Shown: in pieces, positions 44,182-53,396 of the stretch | How positions within the stretch are numbered: the first letter of the stretch is position 1 | Layout: each line of letters starts with the position of its first letter | Source: Cercophora sp. LCS_1 | Taxonomy: Eukaryota; Ascomycota; Sordariomycetes; Sordariales; Lasiosphaeriaceae | Assembly (NCBI GenBank): GCA_036250225.1 | Contig: JAPZLL010000007.1 | Span: 558,001-622,000, forward strand | DNA: 64,000 bases | Direction of reading: 5' to 3' | Made by a program: the position numbers and the translations under genes | The notes under the pieces: generated by a model | The model's input: only the letters and a program-made list of their open reading frames with translations | Databases searched by the model: none | Told to the model about the DNA's origin: nothing

Positions 44182-45896
44182 CTAATCTCTCTTTGCAAAT
44201 CTCGCTAAGGCTGGGCCCAACTCAGCAACCTTCTCCTGGTGCTTCTCTGCCCGCTTCTCCTGTTCCTGTTTCAACATCTCCTCCACCTTGAGCCTCTTTT
44301 CGTCGATAATGTTCTTCTTCTTCTGCTTCCGCAGATACTTCTTCAACACGCCATTCTTTCCTCTCGCCCTGTTCCTGATATCCTCCACGATATCCTTTGC
44401 TGGGCCATCCAAATCCCGCTCGGCTCGCTTCTGCTCGTCAGATCGGAGATCGAGCTTGCCGATAAAGTTGGGATCCAAGGCAATCATCTCGGGCTGCAGC
44501 TTGTTCAGCAGAGCCTTGACTTCACCCTCCTGTCGCTGCTTCTTGGTCTCCAGCGGGTTGACCTCAAGAGCGTCGTAGTTGGCCTCGCCGGCGCCGGGGA
44601 TAATGATGGATGAGAATCCCTCAGTGTGTCCAAGACCGAGAATATCTTCAAATGGACACCACTTGACGCGCTCAATGGCTTTGCCTTCACCACCCCATAC
44701 CATGTACGGACTCTGGACCTTCTCCTGGACGGCGCGATCTTTGCTGAAGAGCCCCTTCCATACGGTTGTTTGTGTGCTCCACCCGACGGCGGTCAGGCCA
44801 GTATCTGAGATGGCGACTGAGGAGGCGGGAGTGCGGGTGAAGTAGTTGTTGACTTCCTTGAACATGCGGATGTCCCAAACAGCCATTTTGCAGTCCTGTC
44901 CGGTGGAAACCATGTATCGGCCTTCGCGGTCAATGGCGAGGGACCGGACAGGGCCCCGGTGGGCGAGGAGCTTGACGAGGGGCTCTGTGCTGTTGGGAGA
45001 CCATAATGAAACAGTGCCGTTTTGGTGGCCCACGTGTAATACTGCATTGTAAGGGTTTTGTGCGAGGGAGACGGGAGTGCCCATTTTTGTTGGTATTTCG
45101 GCGACCAGCTGACCGGTTGAGGTGTCCTGGTACTTGAGCTGACCATTTATTCCCTGTCGAGACTGTCAGATCACGTTTTACCCAAAAAGGCGAGGTGACT
45201 TACGAGGGTAGCAAGGAGGAAGTGGTACGGCAGAAACTCCAGGTGGGAGACCTCGACGTGCTTTCTCAAGCAATGGAGCTCAACACCGTTGGCGTCGTAG
45301 ATGTAGACGTACTTTTTCTGGGCGACGGCAATGTACTGATTGTTGTGAAGCCACCTCGCGTCTCGAATTGTCTCCCCAAGCTGCAATTCGCACCCGAGCT
45401 TGCCTTCCCTCCAGTCCATTGTCGCAATATGCCCCTTTCGCCCTGCCAGCAACAGATCCCGTCCATTTCGTGTGTAATCGCACACATATGGCCCCAGGTT
45501 CTCCAGCTTCAGCTCGAATTTCTTCTGGGCTGTAGCAATACCAACACCTTGCTCAATCTCGTCCTGGCGAACCCGCCATGTTCGTTCGAGCTCCGTTTCC
45601 GGCTCGAGAAAGCCGCCTTCATTCTCAAGAAGGATTTCCGCCTCCTTGGCCTTCAGGTTGGCCGCCTTATATTTGGTCTCGAGATTGGTGAGGTTGCGTC
45701 GCAGCTTCTTGTCTTTTACGCTCCTGACATCGATGGCGCGGCCGCGACCGTAGGCTTTCTGTGCTTCTTTCGCTCGTCGGGCTTTCGCGATTTCCGCCTT
45801 GGACCGGATCTCTGTCCTCGTATTCTGGACCGTGAGGGCGCCATTGGGTTGTTGTACCGCCGCGAGGGCGTTGTCGGCTTTCTCTGCAACCTCCAT
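44182..45896 (-). CDS. UTP7: Utp7 (WDR46) WD40 protein of the SSU processome
   Basis: Two exons: 45896-45204 and 45153-44182, 554 residues from the chosen ATG. The N-terminus is helical and charged (KAYGRGRAIDVRSVKDKKLR, RNLTNLETKYKAANLKAKEA). WD40 blades follow from about residue 150 (LLAGRKGHIATMDW, YIAVAQKKYVYIYDANGVEL, HLEFLPYHFLLATLG, SLAIDREGRYMVSTGQDCKM). The basic C-terminus ends with LKKYLRKQKKKNIIDEKRLK. This is the Utp7 order. The protein acts in early 18S rRNA processing in the nucleolus. The frame stays open another 32 codons upstream without an ATG, so a short upstream exon is possible. Length matches yeast Utp7. Confidence 0.88.
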
Positions 45897-46223
45897 GATG
45901 TCGTCGAAACCCGGCGCGTGTATCTGAAGATCAACCGCTCCGCGAGAGGCAGATTGAAGCCGGCATCCAACTTTTTTGATGGAGAGCTCCACTTTAAAGT
46001 TTATACAGGCCTACTTCATTGGTCCTCAAAGCTGATTGGCGATAAGATAAGATATCGCACACAATTCACAAAAAAGATGCCCCGCCATGGCGCCCCTCAA
46101 TAATTCTCTAGTGACACCAGATTTACGCTGTAAGTCGGATGCAAACAAGTTGACAGCGCGGCTTCCGGGTCCTCCAAAGTGGCTTCAATTCCTTTTCGAT
46201 TTAAAGCAGGAGGCGACGGCAAA
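45897..46223. promoter_or_regulatory. Bidirectional promoter of UTP7 and TSR1
   Basis: 327 bases between two ribosome-assembly genes on opposite strands. In its middle is a triple GATA cluster (46040-46054). No gene between. Confidence 0.6.
46040..46054 (+). promoter_or_regulatory. Triple GATA cluster between UTP7 and TSR1
   Basis: CGATAAGATAAGATA with GATA cores at 46041, 46046 and 46051, about 145 bp from the UTP7 start and 170-185 bp from the TSR1 start. It contains the same 11-mer found upstream of GET2 and SART1. It lies within a near palindrome (GCGATA...TATCGC). Confidence 0.5.
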
Positions 46224-48766
46224 ATGCCCGGCCTCGTGGCTTCCGGCCACTCGCACAGACCGACCACCAAGGTCTCGCACAAAGCCTTCAAGTCGCGGAA
46301 GGCGACCAAGGGGGCGATCAGGGATGCCGCAAAGGGTGAGTCACGCCGAAGTGCTCCTGCCAGCCCAGCGCATTAGGCGTACATAGAAGAGAATGTTTGG
46401 GCGTAACTAACTTTTTTTTTCTCTTCACAGGCAGGATTGCTGGCGAAAAGGGAACACGCAAGACACCGCATCAACAAGTCATGTCTAAACTCGACCGACG
46501 GAACCAGGCCAAGCAACGGCAACTAGAGAAGCACAGAGAACACCAAAAGGAGACTCTGGTGTTTTCCGGCAAAGATGGCGCTCCCAGAAACGTCGCCGTT
46601 ATCCCCCTCTGCTCCGACGGCAATGCCGCTTCCGCCATCCAGAGCCTGAACGGCAGCGTCGATATTGAAGCCGAAATTTCCGATATCCCATTCCGCGTCT
46701 CCGTCGACCGGTTCAAGCAAAAGATCCAGTACATTCCCCTCAAGAGAGACCTTACCGCATGCTTGGATGCCGCCCGTGTCGCCGACTTCGTGGTTTTGGT
46801 CCTGTCGGCTGAAGAGGAAGTTGATGACTTGGGCGAGTTGATCATTCGCAGTGTTGAGAGCCAAGGCTTGTCCACATTGTTTACCGTGGTCCAAGGTCTT
46901 AACAAGATTGAGACCGCGAAGCAGAGGCTCTCTGTTCTTGCGTCGCTTAAGTCATACATCACACATTTCCACCCCGAGCAGGAGAAGGTCCACAGCCTTG
47001 ACAACAGGCAAGAATGTGCCAACCTGATGCGCTCACTCTGCAGCACAACACCGAAGGGTATCAGGTGGCGTGATGAGCGAAGCTGGATGCTGGTCGAGGA
47101 TGTGAGGTTCGGCGCTTCGTCGTCGGAGCCAACCGTTCTCACTGGTGTGGTCAGAGGAAAGGGGCTGAAGGCAGATCGGCTGGTCCAAGTTGGCGATTGG
47201 GGCACATTCCAGATCGAGAAAATCACGGCAGCCCCGTTGGCAAAGAAGAGGAAAGGAGACGACACGATGACGGTGGACGAGACAGCCGAGGAGGAGACGC
47301 TTGAGCTTCCTGGTGATGATCGGGATGATCTTGCCGAGCTCGCTCCGGAGGAGGTTCACATGGATGATGACGAAGATATGGATGCCGCCACAACCGTGAC
47401 GACATCGAAAAAGGGCGTGTTGCTAGACGACCACCATTACTTCTCTGACGAAGACGAAACTCAGGCCACTTCCCAACCCAGGAAACTGCCCAAGGGAACA
47501 TCCAAGTATCAGTCTGCGTGGTATCTGGATGATAACGTCTCAGATTCCGGCTCTGATCTGGATGATTACGAGATGCAAGATGCCGAGGAGGAAGCTGCCA
47601 GGCCAGAAGACGGAGAGGAGGGTCGGGCCGGGTATGCGCCAACGGAGGGCGGCCAGTCAGAATATCCCCAGTCGGAGATGTTCATCGAGCCCAACGAGGA
47701 CGAAGATGCGATGCAGCTGGAGGCATTCAGAAAGAGCAAGAGGACAGAGGTAGAGGACGATTTGGAATTCCCAGATGAGATCGAGCTTCACCCTGGTGTC
47801 CTTGCGAGGGAGCGGTTGGCGAAGTATAGAGGTCTGAAGAGCTTACGAACAAGCCCATGGCAGGAGGACGAAGATCGAGCACATCAGCCTGAGGACTGGG
47901 AGCGGTTATTGCGAGTTCCAAACTACCAGGCGGCTCGCGCTGGGTCATACCGCGATGCCCTTGTTGGCGGTGTAGCTCCGGGAACTCGGGTCCACGTCCA
48001 CATCAAGGACGTGCCAGTCTCTATCCAGAAGGCGCACAACCCAAGCCAAGCGATCACATTGTTCTCCCTGTTGAAGCACGAGCAGAAGAAGACCGTGGTC
48101 AACTTCCTCATCAACCTCAGCTCGGACTCCCCGACTTCGATCAAGGCGAAGGAGGAGCTCATAATGCAAGTTGGGCCCCGAAGATTCGTCATCAATCCCC
48201 TATTCTCACAAGGCGGTGCGACGCCCAATGATGTGCACAAGTACTGCCGTTACCTGCATCCCGGGCAGTCAGCGGTGGCTACTTTCATGGCTCCCGTCAC
48301 ATGGGGTTCTGTACCAGCGCTTTTCTTCAAGAAGACGGCGCCTGGCACAACCAATGAGGACGGGGAGGAGATCACACTCCCTCTCATGCTTATCGCCACA
48401 GGCACTGCCCTCCCACCTTCGACGTCACGCGTGATTGCGAAGAGGGCAATCCTTACGGGCCACCCATACCACATCCACAAGAAAGTGGTGACAATCCGCT
48501 ACATGTTCTTCAACCGCGAGGATGTCGAGTGGTTCAAGGCACTGCCCTTGTGGACCAAGCGTGGTCGCACAGGCTACATGAAGGAAGCACTGGGTACCCA
48601 TGGCTACTTCAAGGCCACTTTTGACGGGCGCATCAACCCACAAGACTCAATCGGTGTCAGTCTCTACAAGCGCGTGTGGCCACGGGCTGCGAGGCCACTC
48701 GAGGGACCATTACTCCCCGAGGTAACAAATGACGACGACGATGCCATGGACGCGGAGATTCCATAG
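46224..48766 (+). CDS. TSR1: Tsr1 ribosome maturation factor (40S assembly)
   Basis: Two exons: 46224-46335 and 46431-48766, 815 residues. The start MPGLVASGHSHRPTTKVSHK leads into KAFKSRKATKGAIRDAAKGR, the typical basic N-terminus. The GTPase-like domain (about 80-230, without intact GTP-binding motifs, as expected) is followed by the AARP2CN block (WMLVEDVRF, GVVRGKGLKADRLVQVGDWG). A long acidic loop lies at about 300-440. The C-terminal part includes YRGLKSLRTSPWQEDE and the conserved GPRRFVINPLFSQGG, HPYHIHKKVVTIRYMFFNRE, YKRVWPRAARPLEG. Tsr1 is a translation-factor-like scaffold on pre-40S particles. Length is close to the family's usual 790-810. Confidence 0.93.
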
Positions 48767-48829
48767 AGTAGAGCTAGACAAGACCACGACGCATGACGCT
48801 TATGACTTGAATAATTTTATTTCTCCATT

Positions 48830-49660
48830 CTAAGCCAACTCGTCCAACCCGGGCGTCGCCCTGGGACCTCCAGCCGCTTGCCTCACCTCCTCAGCGCCAC
48901 TGGCCCTCCACGCGCTCAGAATCAGATTGACAATATGCTCAACACCGACACCCTTCTTCACCTGCGCAAACACCGTCGGACCCCCCTCTCTCATCTTCCT
49001 GGCATCCCTCTCCATGACTCCCAAATCAGCACCCACCGCCTCCGCCAGATCCGTCTTGTTCACAACCAACAAATCACTCTGCGTAATCCCCGGCCCGCCC
49101 TTCCTAGGCACCTTGTCGCCTCCCGAAACATCGATAACATAGATGATGAAATCCGCCAGCTCCCGACTATAATTCGCAGCCAGATTGTCGCCTCCGCTCT
49201 CAATCAACAACAAATCGGTATCGAACTCGGCGTGTAGATCCTCGAGCGCAGCCAGATTCGCCGAAATATCCTCCCGCACCGCAGCGTGCGGACACCCACC
49301 CGTTTCGATGGCGCGGATTCGGGATGCGGGCAACGCTTTGTGCCGGGTTAGGAACTCGGCGTCCTCACGCGTGAAGATATCGTTGGTTACGGCGGCGAGG
49401 GAATACGAGGAACGGAGGGCGAGGCAGAGGGAGAGCATCAGGGCTGTTTTGCCCGAGCCGACGGGGCCGCCTATGCCGATTGTGAAGGCGCGGGTGGGGA
49501 AGTAGCGGCCTTCGGTTAGGGGGAGCTCGCGGCCCAGGAAGGAGCCGGGGCCGGTGAGGATTTCGTGGGTGTGGCCGTGGTCTGCTGCGTTGAATTCGTG
49601 GGAGTGGGAGTGATCATGGGAGTGGCTGTGGGGGCCGTCGTGGGAGTGGCTGTGGGACAT
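48830..49660 (-). CDS. ureG: Urease accessory GTPase UreG
   Basis: A single exon of 276 residues. The N-terminus is a His-rich nickel-binding stretch (SHSHSHDGPHSHSHDHSHSH), followed by the G domain. P-loop GGPVGSGKTALM, ETGGCPHAAVREDISAN with the Cys-Pro-His nickel motif, ESGGDNLAANYS, and VNKTDLAEAVGADLG as the NKxD element. It loads nickel into urease together with UreD and UreF. Plant and fungal UreG proteins also carry His-rich N-termini. No other urease gene is in the window, as expected for scattered fungal urease genes. It lies divergent to the DJ-1/PfpI gene. The short 3' gap to TSR1 (63 bp) makes the two genes' 3' ends nearly touch. Confidence 0.95.
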   Translation of the reverse strand: MSHSHSHDGPHSHSHDHSHSHEFNAADHGHTHEILTGPGSFLGRELPLTEGRYFPTRAFTIGIGGPVGSGKTALMLSLCLALRSSYSLAAVTNDIFTREDAEFLTRHKALPASRIRAIETGGCPHAAVREDISANLAALEDLHAEFDTDLLLIESGGDNLAANYSRELADFIIYVIDVSGGDKVPRKGGPGITQSDLLVVNKTDLAEAVGADLGVMERDARKMREGGPTVFAQVKKGVGVEHIVNLILSAWRASGAEEVRQAAGGPRATPGLDELA

Positions 49661-50334
49661 TTTGGTTGTTGCGAGACTCGACGATGGGATTGATGATGGG
49701 GATTGACGATTGGAATTGGCGGTGGGATTGGGTTGTGAGGGAATTGGCTGTTCGGGATGGCAATGCGGTTGGAGATGGGAAAGTTGGTGGCGAGTGGGAA
49801 AAGCTACCCCTCACTCAACTTCAGCCCACCCGTTGATCGGAGGACGTGGGGTGGAGGGGTTGAACGTGTGGAGGTGGAGTGGGGGTCATGGCCCACCATA
49901 GGGGTAAGGGGTTGTGTTTACAACGCTTGACAGGAGACCAAGGGTGCAGCGGACGGGATCCTGAAGGATTCGGGTTCTGCATTTACGTTGTATACGCCAA
50001 CTTGCTCGTTTCAATATACAACGTCTTGGCGGTGTGGTTGTGCTTATAACGCGCGCATATCTGCTCAGACTTTACCCAGGTTGACGGGCCGCCTTGAACA
50101 AGTCACGGGAGGATCGTGCTGATGTTTGTCTACACTGGGAAACTCCGTCGGGGTTGGTATGAGGTTGGTCATGGGGTTGTGTGTCAGAGTCCTTCCCGCG
50201 GAGGGCAGGACGGCCGCTCATGGTCCGAATTTCTCGAGGTTGTTTGTCATGGATCAAACATATAAAATGCATTCGTCTCCGTCATGGCTCGCTGTTTGCT
50301 AAGCATCGCTAGATACCAGTGGCAAACAGCAAAG
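49661..50334. other. Divergent upstream region of ureG and the DJ-1/PfpI gene
   Basis: 674 bases without a gene. No clear regulatory motif was identified. Confidence 0.5.
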
Positions 50335-51435
50335 ATGAAGCTCGCAACGCTTTTCACCGTCCTCCCGGTTACTGCCGCCTCCCTCCTCCCCCGAAATGGT
50401 CCGTTTCTCTCCCCTCTCCCCTTATAACAACTAACGGTGTCCAAGAAACCATCCCCATCAAAAACGTTGGCATCCTCCTCCTCTCCGGCTTCGAGCCTCT
50501 CGACGTCTTCAACCCGCTCGATGTTCTGCAAATCACCGCCTTCCACCACCAACTCAACCTCCTCCTCCTTGCACGGTCCCTGTCCCCGGTGACAACAGCG
50601 CCGTCTCTTCCGTCCAGTACTTGTTTCTTCCCTCCCTCCTTCCCCAAACCGCGTGCTAAACATCAAAAAGTGAACCCCTACAACTCGTCCTTCTACCCCT
50701 CCCTCACGCCAACCCACACATTCGCCGAAACCCTCACCCAACCCGAGTCTATCGACGTGCTCATCGTTCCCGGGGGCCCCGGCGTACGCAACCCCGATCT
50801 AGACCCCGAAATCGCTTTCGTCCGGGCCATTTACCCCCACCTCAAATACCTCATCACCATCTGCACCGGGTCCTCCGTCGCTGCGCGCGCGGGCGTTCTG
50901 GATGGGAAACGAGCAACGACGAATAAAAAGGCGTGGGGACAGGTCACGCCTCTGGGACCAAAGGTGAAATGGGTTGCGCCGGCGAGATGGGTGGTTGATG
51001 GGAATGTCTGGAGTAGTTCTGGTGTGAGTATCTTCTCTCTCCCTCTCATTCTTTTTTTTCGTTCTGCTTTTGAGGATGGCAGACAGGATGGAAGAGTGGT
51101 ATATAAATGGGGAACGATGGAAGTGGGGATGTGAAATGGGAGGATGCAGAGGAGAGGATGCAGAGGAAAGATGCCAAAAGAATGATGCGATGGGGACGCA
51201 AATCACGGAGGAGTCGATGTGCAGAAATATAATAAACCGAATAAAAGGGGCTAACAAGCAACAACAGGTAACAGCAGGACTGGATCTAATCTACGCCTTT
51301 GTCAAAGAGGTCTTTCCCGACGGAGACATGCTGGTTGAGCATATTGGAGGCTTGACAGAGTATGAGCCGCAGACGAACTCGAGTTATGACCCGTGGGCGG
51401 AAACGTGGGAGGTTCCCACGCAGAATGTGCTTTAA
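50335..51435 (+). CDS. Secreted DJ-1/PfpI-family protein
   Basis: Four exons: 50335-50398, 50446-50616, 50671-51023 and 51268-51435, 251 residues. An N-terminal signal peptide (MKLATLFTVLPVTAASLLPR) precedes the domain NVGILLLSGFEPLDVFNPLD. Intron 2 (54 nt, stop-free in frame) is inferred from donor GTACTT, branch GCTAAAC and acceptor AAAAAG; removing it gives PSMNPYNSSF, the family pattern. The nucleophile elbow is TICTGSSVAARAG (Cys), after IDVLIVPGGPGVRNP, and the third residue region is GGNVWSSSGVTAGLDL. The last intron is long (244 nt). These features match the DJ-1/PfpI superfamily, isonitrile-hydratase or transcription-regulator type. The substrate is unknown. Confidence 0.84.
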
Positions 51436-52049
51436 AGCAATGAGTTTAAATTTTTTTAGAGCTGGGCACCTAGCGGAAGTCTGGCATTTTTGAATTTGGA
51501 GGATGAAGCTTTGTTGAGTTTAGGCAAAGCTTCTTTAGTTCACATGGCTACACAGGATCACGTCAGATGCACACACATTGTGTCTGATGAGGATTCCTAC
51601 AAACATATTCTCGCAAACTTGTTGGGATTCCGGTATTCCCTGCATAGATTAATCCATGCGCCGGGGATTTCCTTCAAACATTGTGGGATCGCAGTGCCCA
51701 AGCTCCGAATCAAAGACCCAGCTGTACCCCGGAATCAACATGGGATCGCGACCCTTTCTCCGCAACCAAACAACCAGGCTTCCACCCCACACCCCAACCA
51801 TCATGACGACATGGGATCGCGATCCTTCCCTGCACAGACCGACCATTGATCTTCCACCCCAAACTACAGTACCCGCGTTTTCAAAGTGCCTTAATCCGCC
51901 TGGTATCCGTGGTCCATAGAGAAAATCAAACTCTTTGCCATCTCTTGATACATAGGAAACCAACGAAAGATTCCCGCACCATAGCCACGAGATCTTGCCT
52001 GTACCTCTGACCGAGTGGTTGCTCGATCCGAATGTGTAAATGGCAGGCC
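51436..52049. other. Convergent intergenic region
   Basis: It holds short repeated words ATGGGATCGCGA at about 51738 and 51810, but no supported gene. Confidence 0.45.
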
Positions 52050-52970
52050 TTATCTTGAACGCCCCCGGCCCGATCCGCCTCCCCTGAGCCTTTTAGAGGG
52101 AGGACTCTGAAAATGATGCTCCCTATGACGCTTGGACACCCGAGACTGCGTATCTGCCGGTGGTTGAGAGCTCGATTGCATAGGTTGACTTTGAGCCTGC
52201 AGGTGAGGGGCACTTCCAAACGAATTCGCAGCCTGTCTTGTCATGGCTGATGGGTTTCCAGAGTAAGAAACCGGCGGACGAGACACAGTTTGCCATTGCT
52301 GATGGACCGCAGTGGGCGCTAGGTGAGCGGGTGTGACTCGCTGCTCCTGCTGCCACACAAACTCCGACTGACTAGGGGGCTGATACCACCCGTTTGGACT
52401 GGGTGCCGTTTGAGGCATCCGGAATTGAGATATCATGCCGGTGTTTGGTGGTGGATGTCCATGGAACGAGTGACTGTTTTGTCGAGGCACTTGGTGTGGG
52501 AAACCATGAGTTGCGGGTCCATCGTGGTATTGTGGGTTGATAGGCGCAGGCGGGGTCGGAAGGTAGCGTAAAGGTTGGTGTTCGCTGTGATTGATGGGCA
52601 TAGTTGAGACTGGACTGCGGGGCGGAGGTTGGTGTGAAACACCAAGCGTTGTAGATTGGCGTCTGTCTTGGTGTCGCATATCGGCGGCCATAGCTGGTGG
52701 ATGGCCATGTCGAGGTTGGAATGGAACACTGAAAGCCGCCGGCGGAGATGAATTAAAATATTGCGCACCGTTGGACATAGCTGGGGCCGGACAATGGTCT
52801 GTATAACCAAAATCTGAGTATTGGTGTCGACCATCATGTTGAGCATCAATGTGCATATTGGGGCCTAGACAGAGCTGTGGAGTACCAAGGTTGTGAGCCG
52901 GAGCTCCCTGACCATGTTGAGAACTGGGGCCCACGGGATTGTGAGCTGGGGGCTGCCGTTGCTGTCCCAT
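52050..52970 (-). CDS. Gln/Pro/His-rich low-complexity protein or former C-terminal part of the chromodomain gene
   Basis: An open frame of 306 codons from the ATG at 52970. Composition is dominated by Gln, Pro, His, Ser and Asn with no domain. The end is basic (SKRHREHHFQSPPSKRLRGG, then GRGRSR), like a nuclear localisation or RNA-binding tail. The frame is the same as that of the large chromodomain gene upstream and is separated from it only by TAG codons (53397, 53292, 53175, 53013). It may be an independent gene, a C-terminal exon reached by splicing, or a decayed extension. The ordered ending and open length argue for past or present coding. Confidence 0.45.
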   Translation of the reverse strand: MGQQRQPPAHNPVGPSSQHGQGAPAHNLGTPQLCLGPNMHIDAQHDGRHQYSDFGYTDHCPAPAMSNGAQYFNSSPPAAFSVPFQPRHGHPPAMAADMRHQDRRQSTTLGVSHQPPPRSPVSTMPINHSEHQPLRYLPTPPAPINPQYHDGPATHGFPHQVPRQNSHSFHGHPPPNTGMISQFRMPQTAPSPNGWYQPPSQSEFVWQQEQRVTPAHLAPTAVHQQWQTVSRPPVSYSGNPSAMTRQAANSFGSAPHLQAQSQPMQSSSQPPADTQSRVSKRHREHHFQSPPSKRLRGGGSGRGRSR

Positions 52971-53396
52971 CTGCTCCAATTGGTGATACTGTCCCCCTGG
53001 GTGCTGCTGCCGCTAATAAGAACCTCCGCCTCTCTGAGCCGCTGTGTCATGTCGACGCCATGATGTGTCTTGCTGAGACTCCTGGGCCGCCTGCTGGTTC
53101 TCTTGTTGATGGTATTTCTGGGCCTTTTGCTGATGCTCTCTCTGCAAACTCCCCTGAGGTCCCTGTGGGTTTCCCTAAACACCCGATAGGTTCTGCCGGA
53201 CCTCTTGACGATTTTCCAAAGCCGTCCCCTCCTTCTCTTTCTGCCTGCTTTTCTGTGTCTTCTCTCTTTTCTCTTTTCCATTGATGACTTTCTAGTTCTC
53301 CCTGCTGTTCTCTACCTGCTGACTTGTCTGGGCCTTCTGGGTTATCCCTGGTGCTTTCTCTGGCCTCTTTGCCGATGTGGGCTTGGTCTCAAGCGG
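52971..53396 (-). pseudogene. TAG-interrupted coding-like link between chromodomain gene and the Gln-rich frame
   Basis: In the frame of the chromodomain gene 142 codons read as a Gln/Lys/Glu-rich protein (for example HQQKAQKYHQQENQQAAQES) broken by three stops, all TAG (53292-53294, 53175-53177, 53013-53015). No TAA or TGA occurs in that frame. The stops sit in Gln-rich, CAG-rich context. Decay by C-to-T change at CAG, or unrecognised introns (for example acceptors GTGTTTAG and TTATTAG right at two of the stops), are the two main readings. Confidence 0.35.

Noticed and set aside
45897..45992. Upstream extension of UTP7 to 45992
   Set aside because: The extension has no ATG in frame. An upstream exon is possible but not visible.
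51730..51850. Repeated word ATGGGATCGCGA as a regulatory repeat
   Set aside because: Only two or three imperfect copies; too short and too few to support a function.
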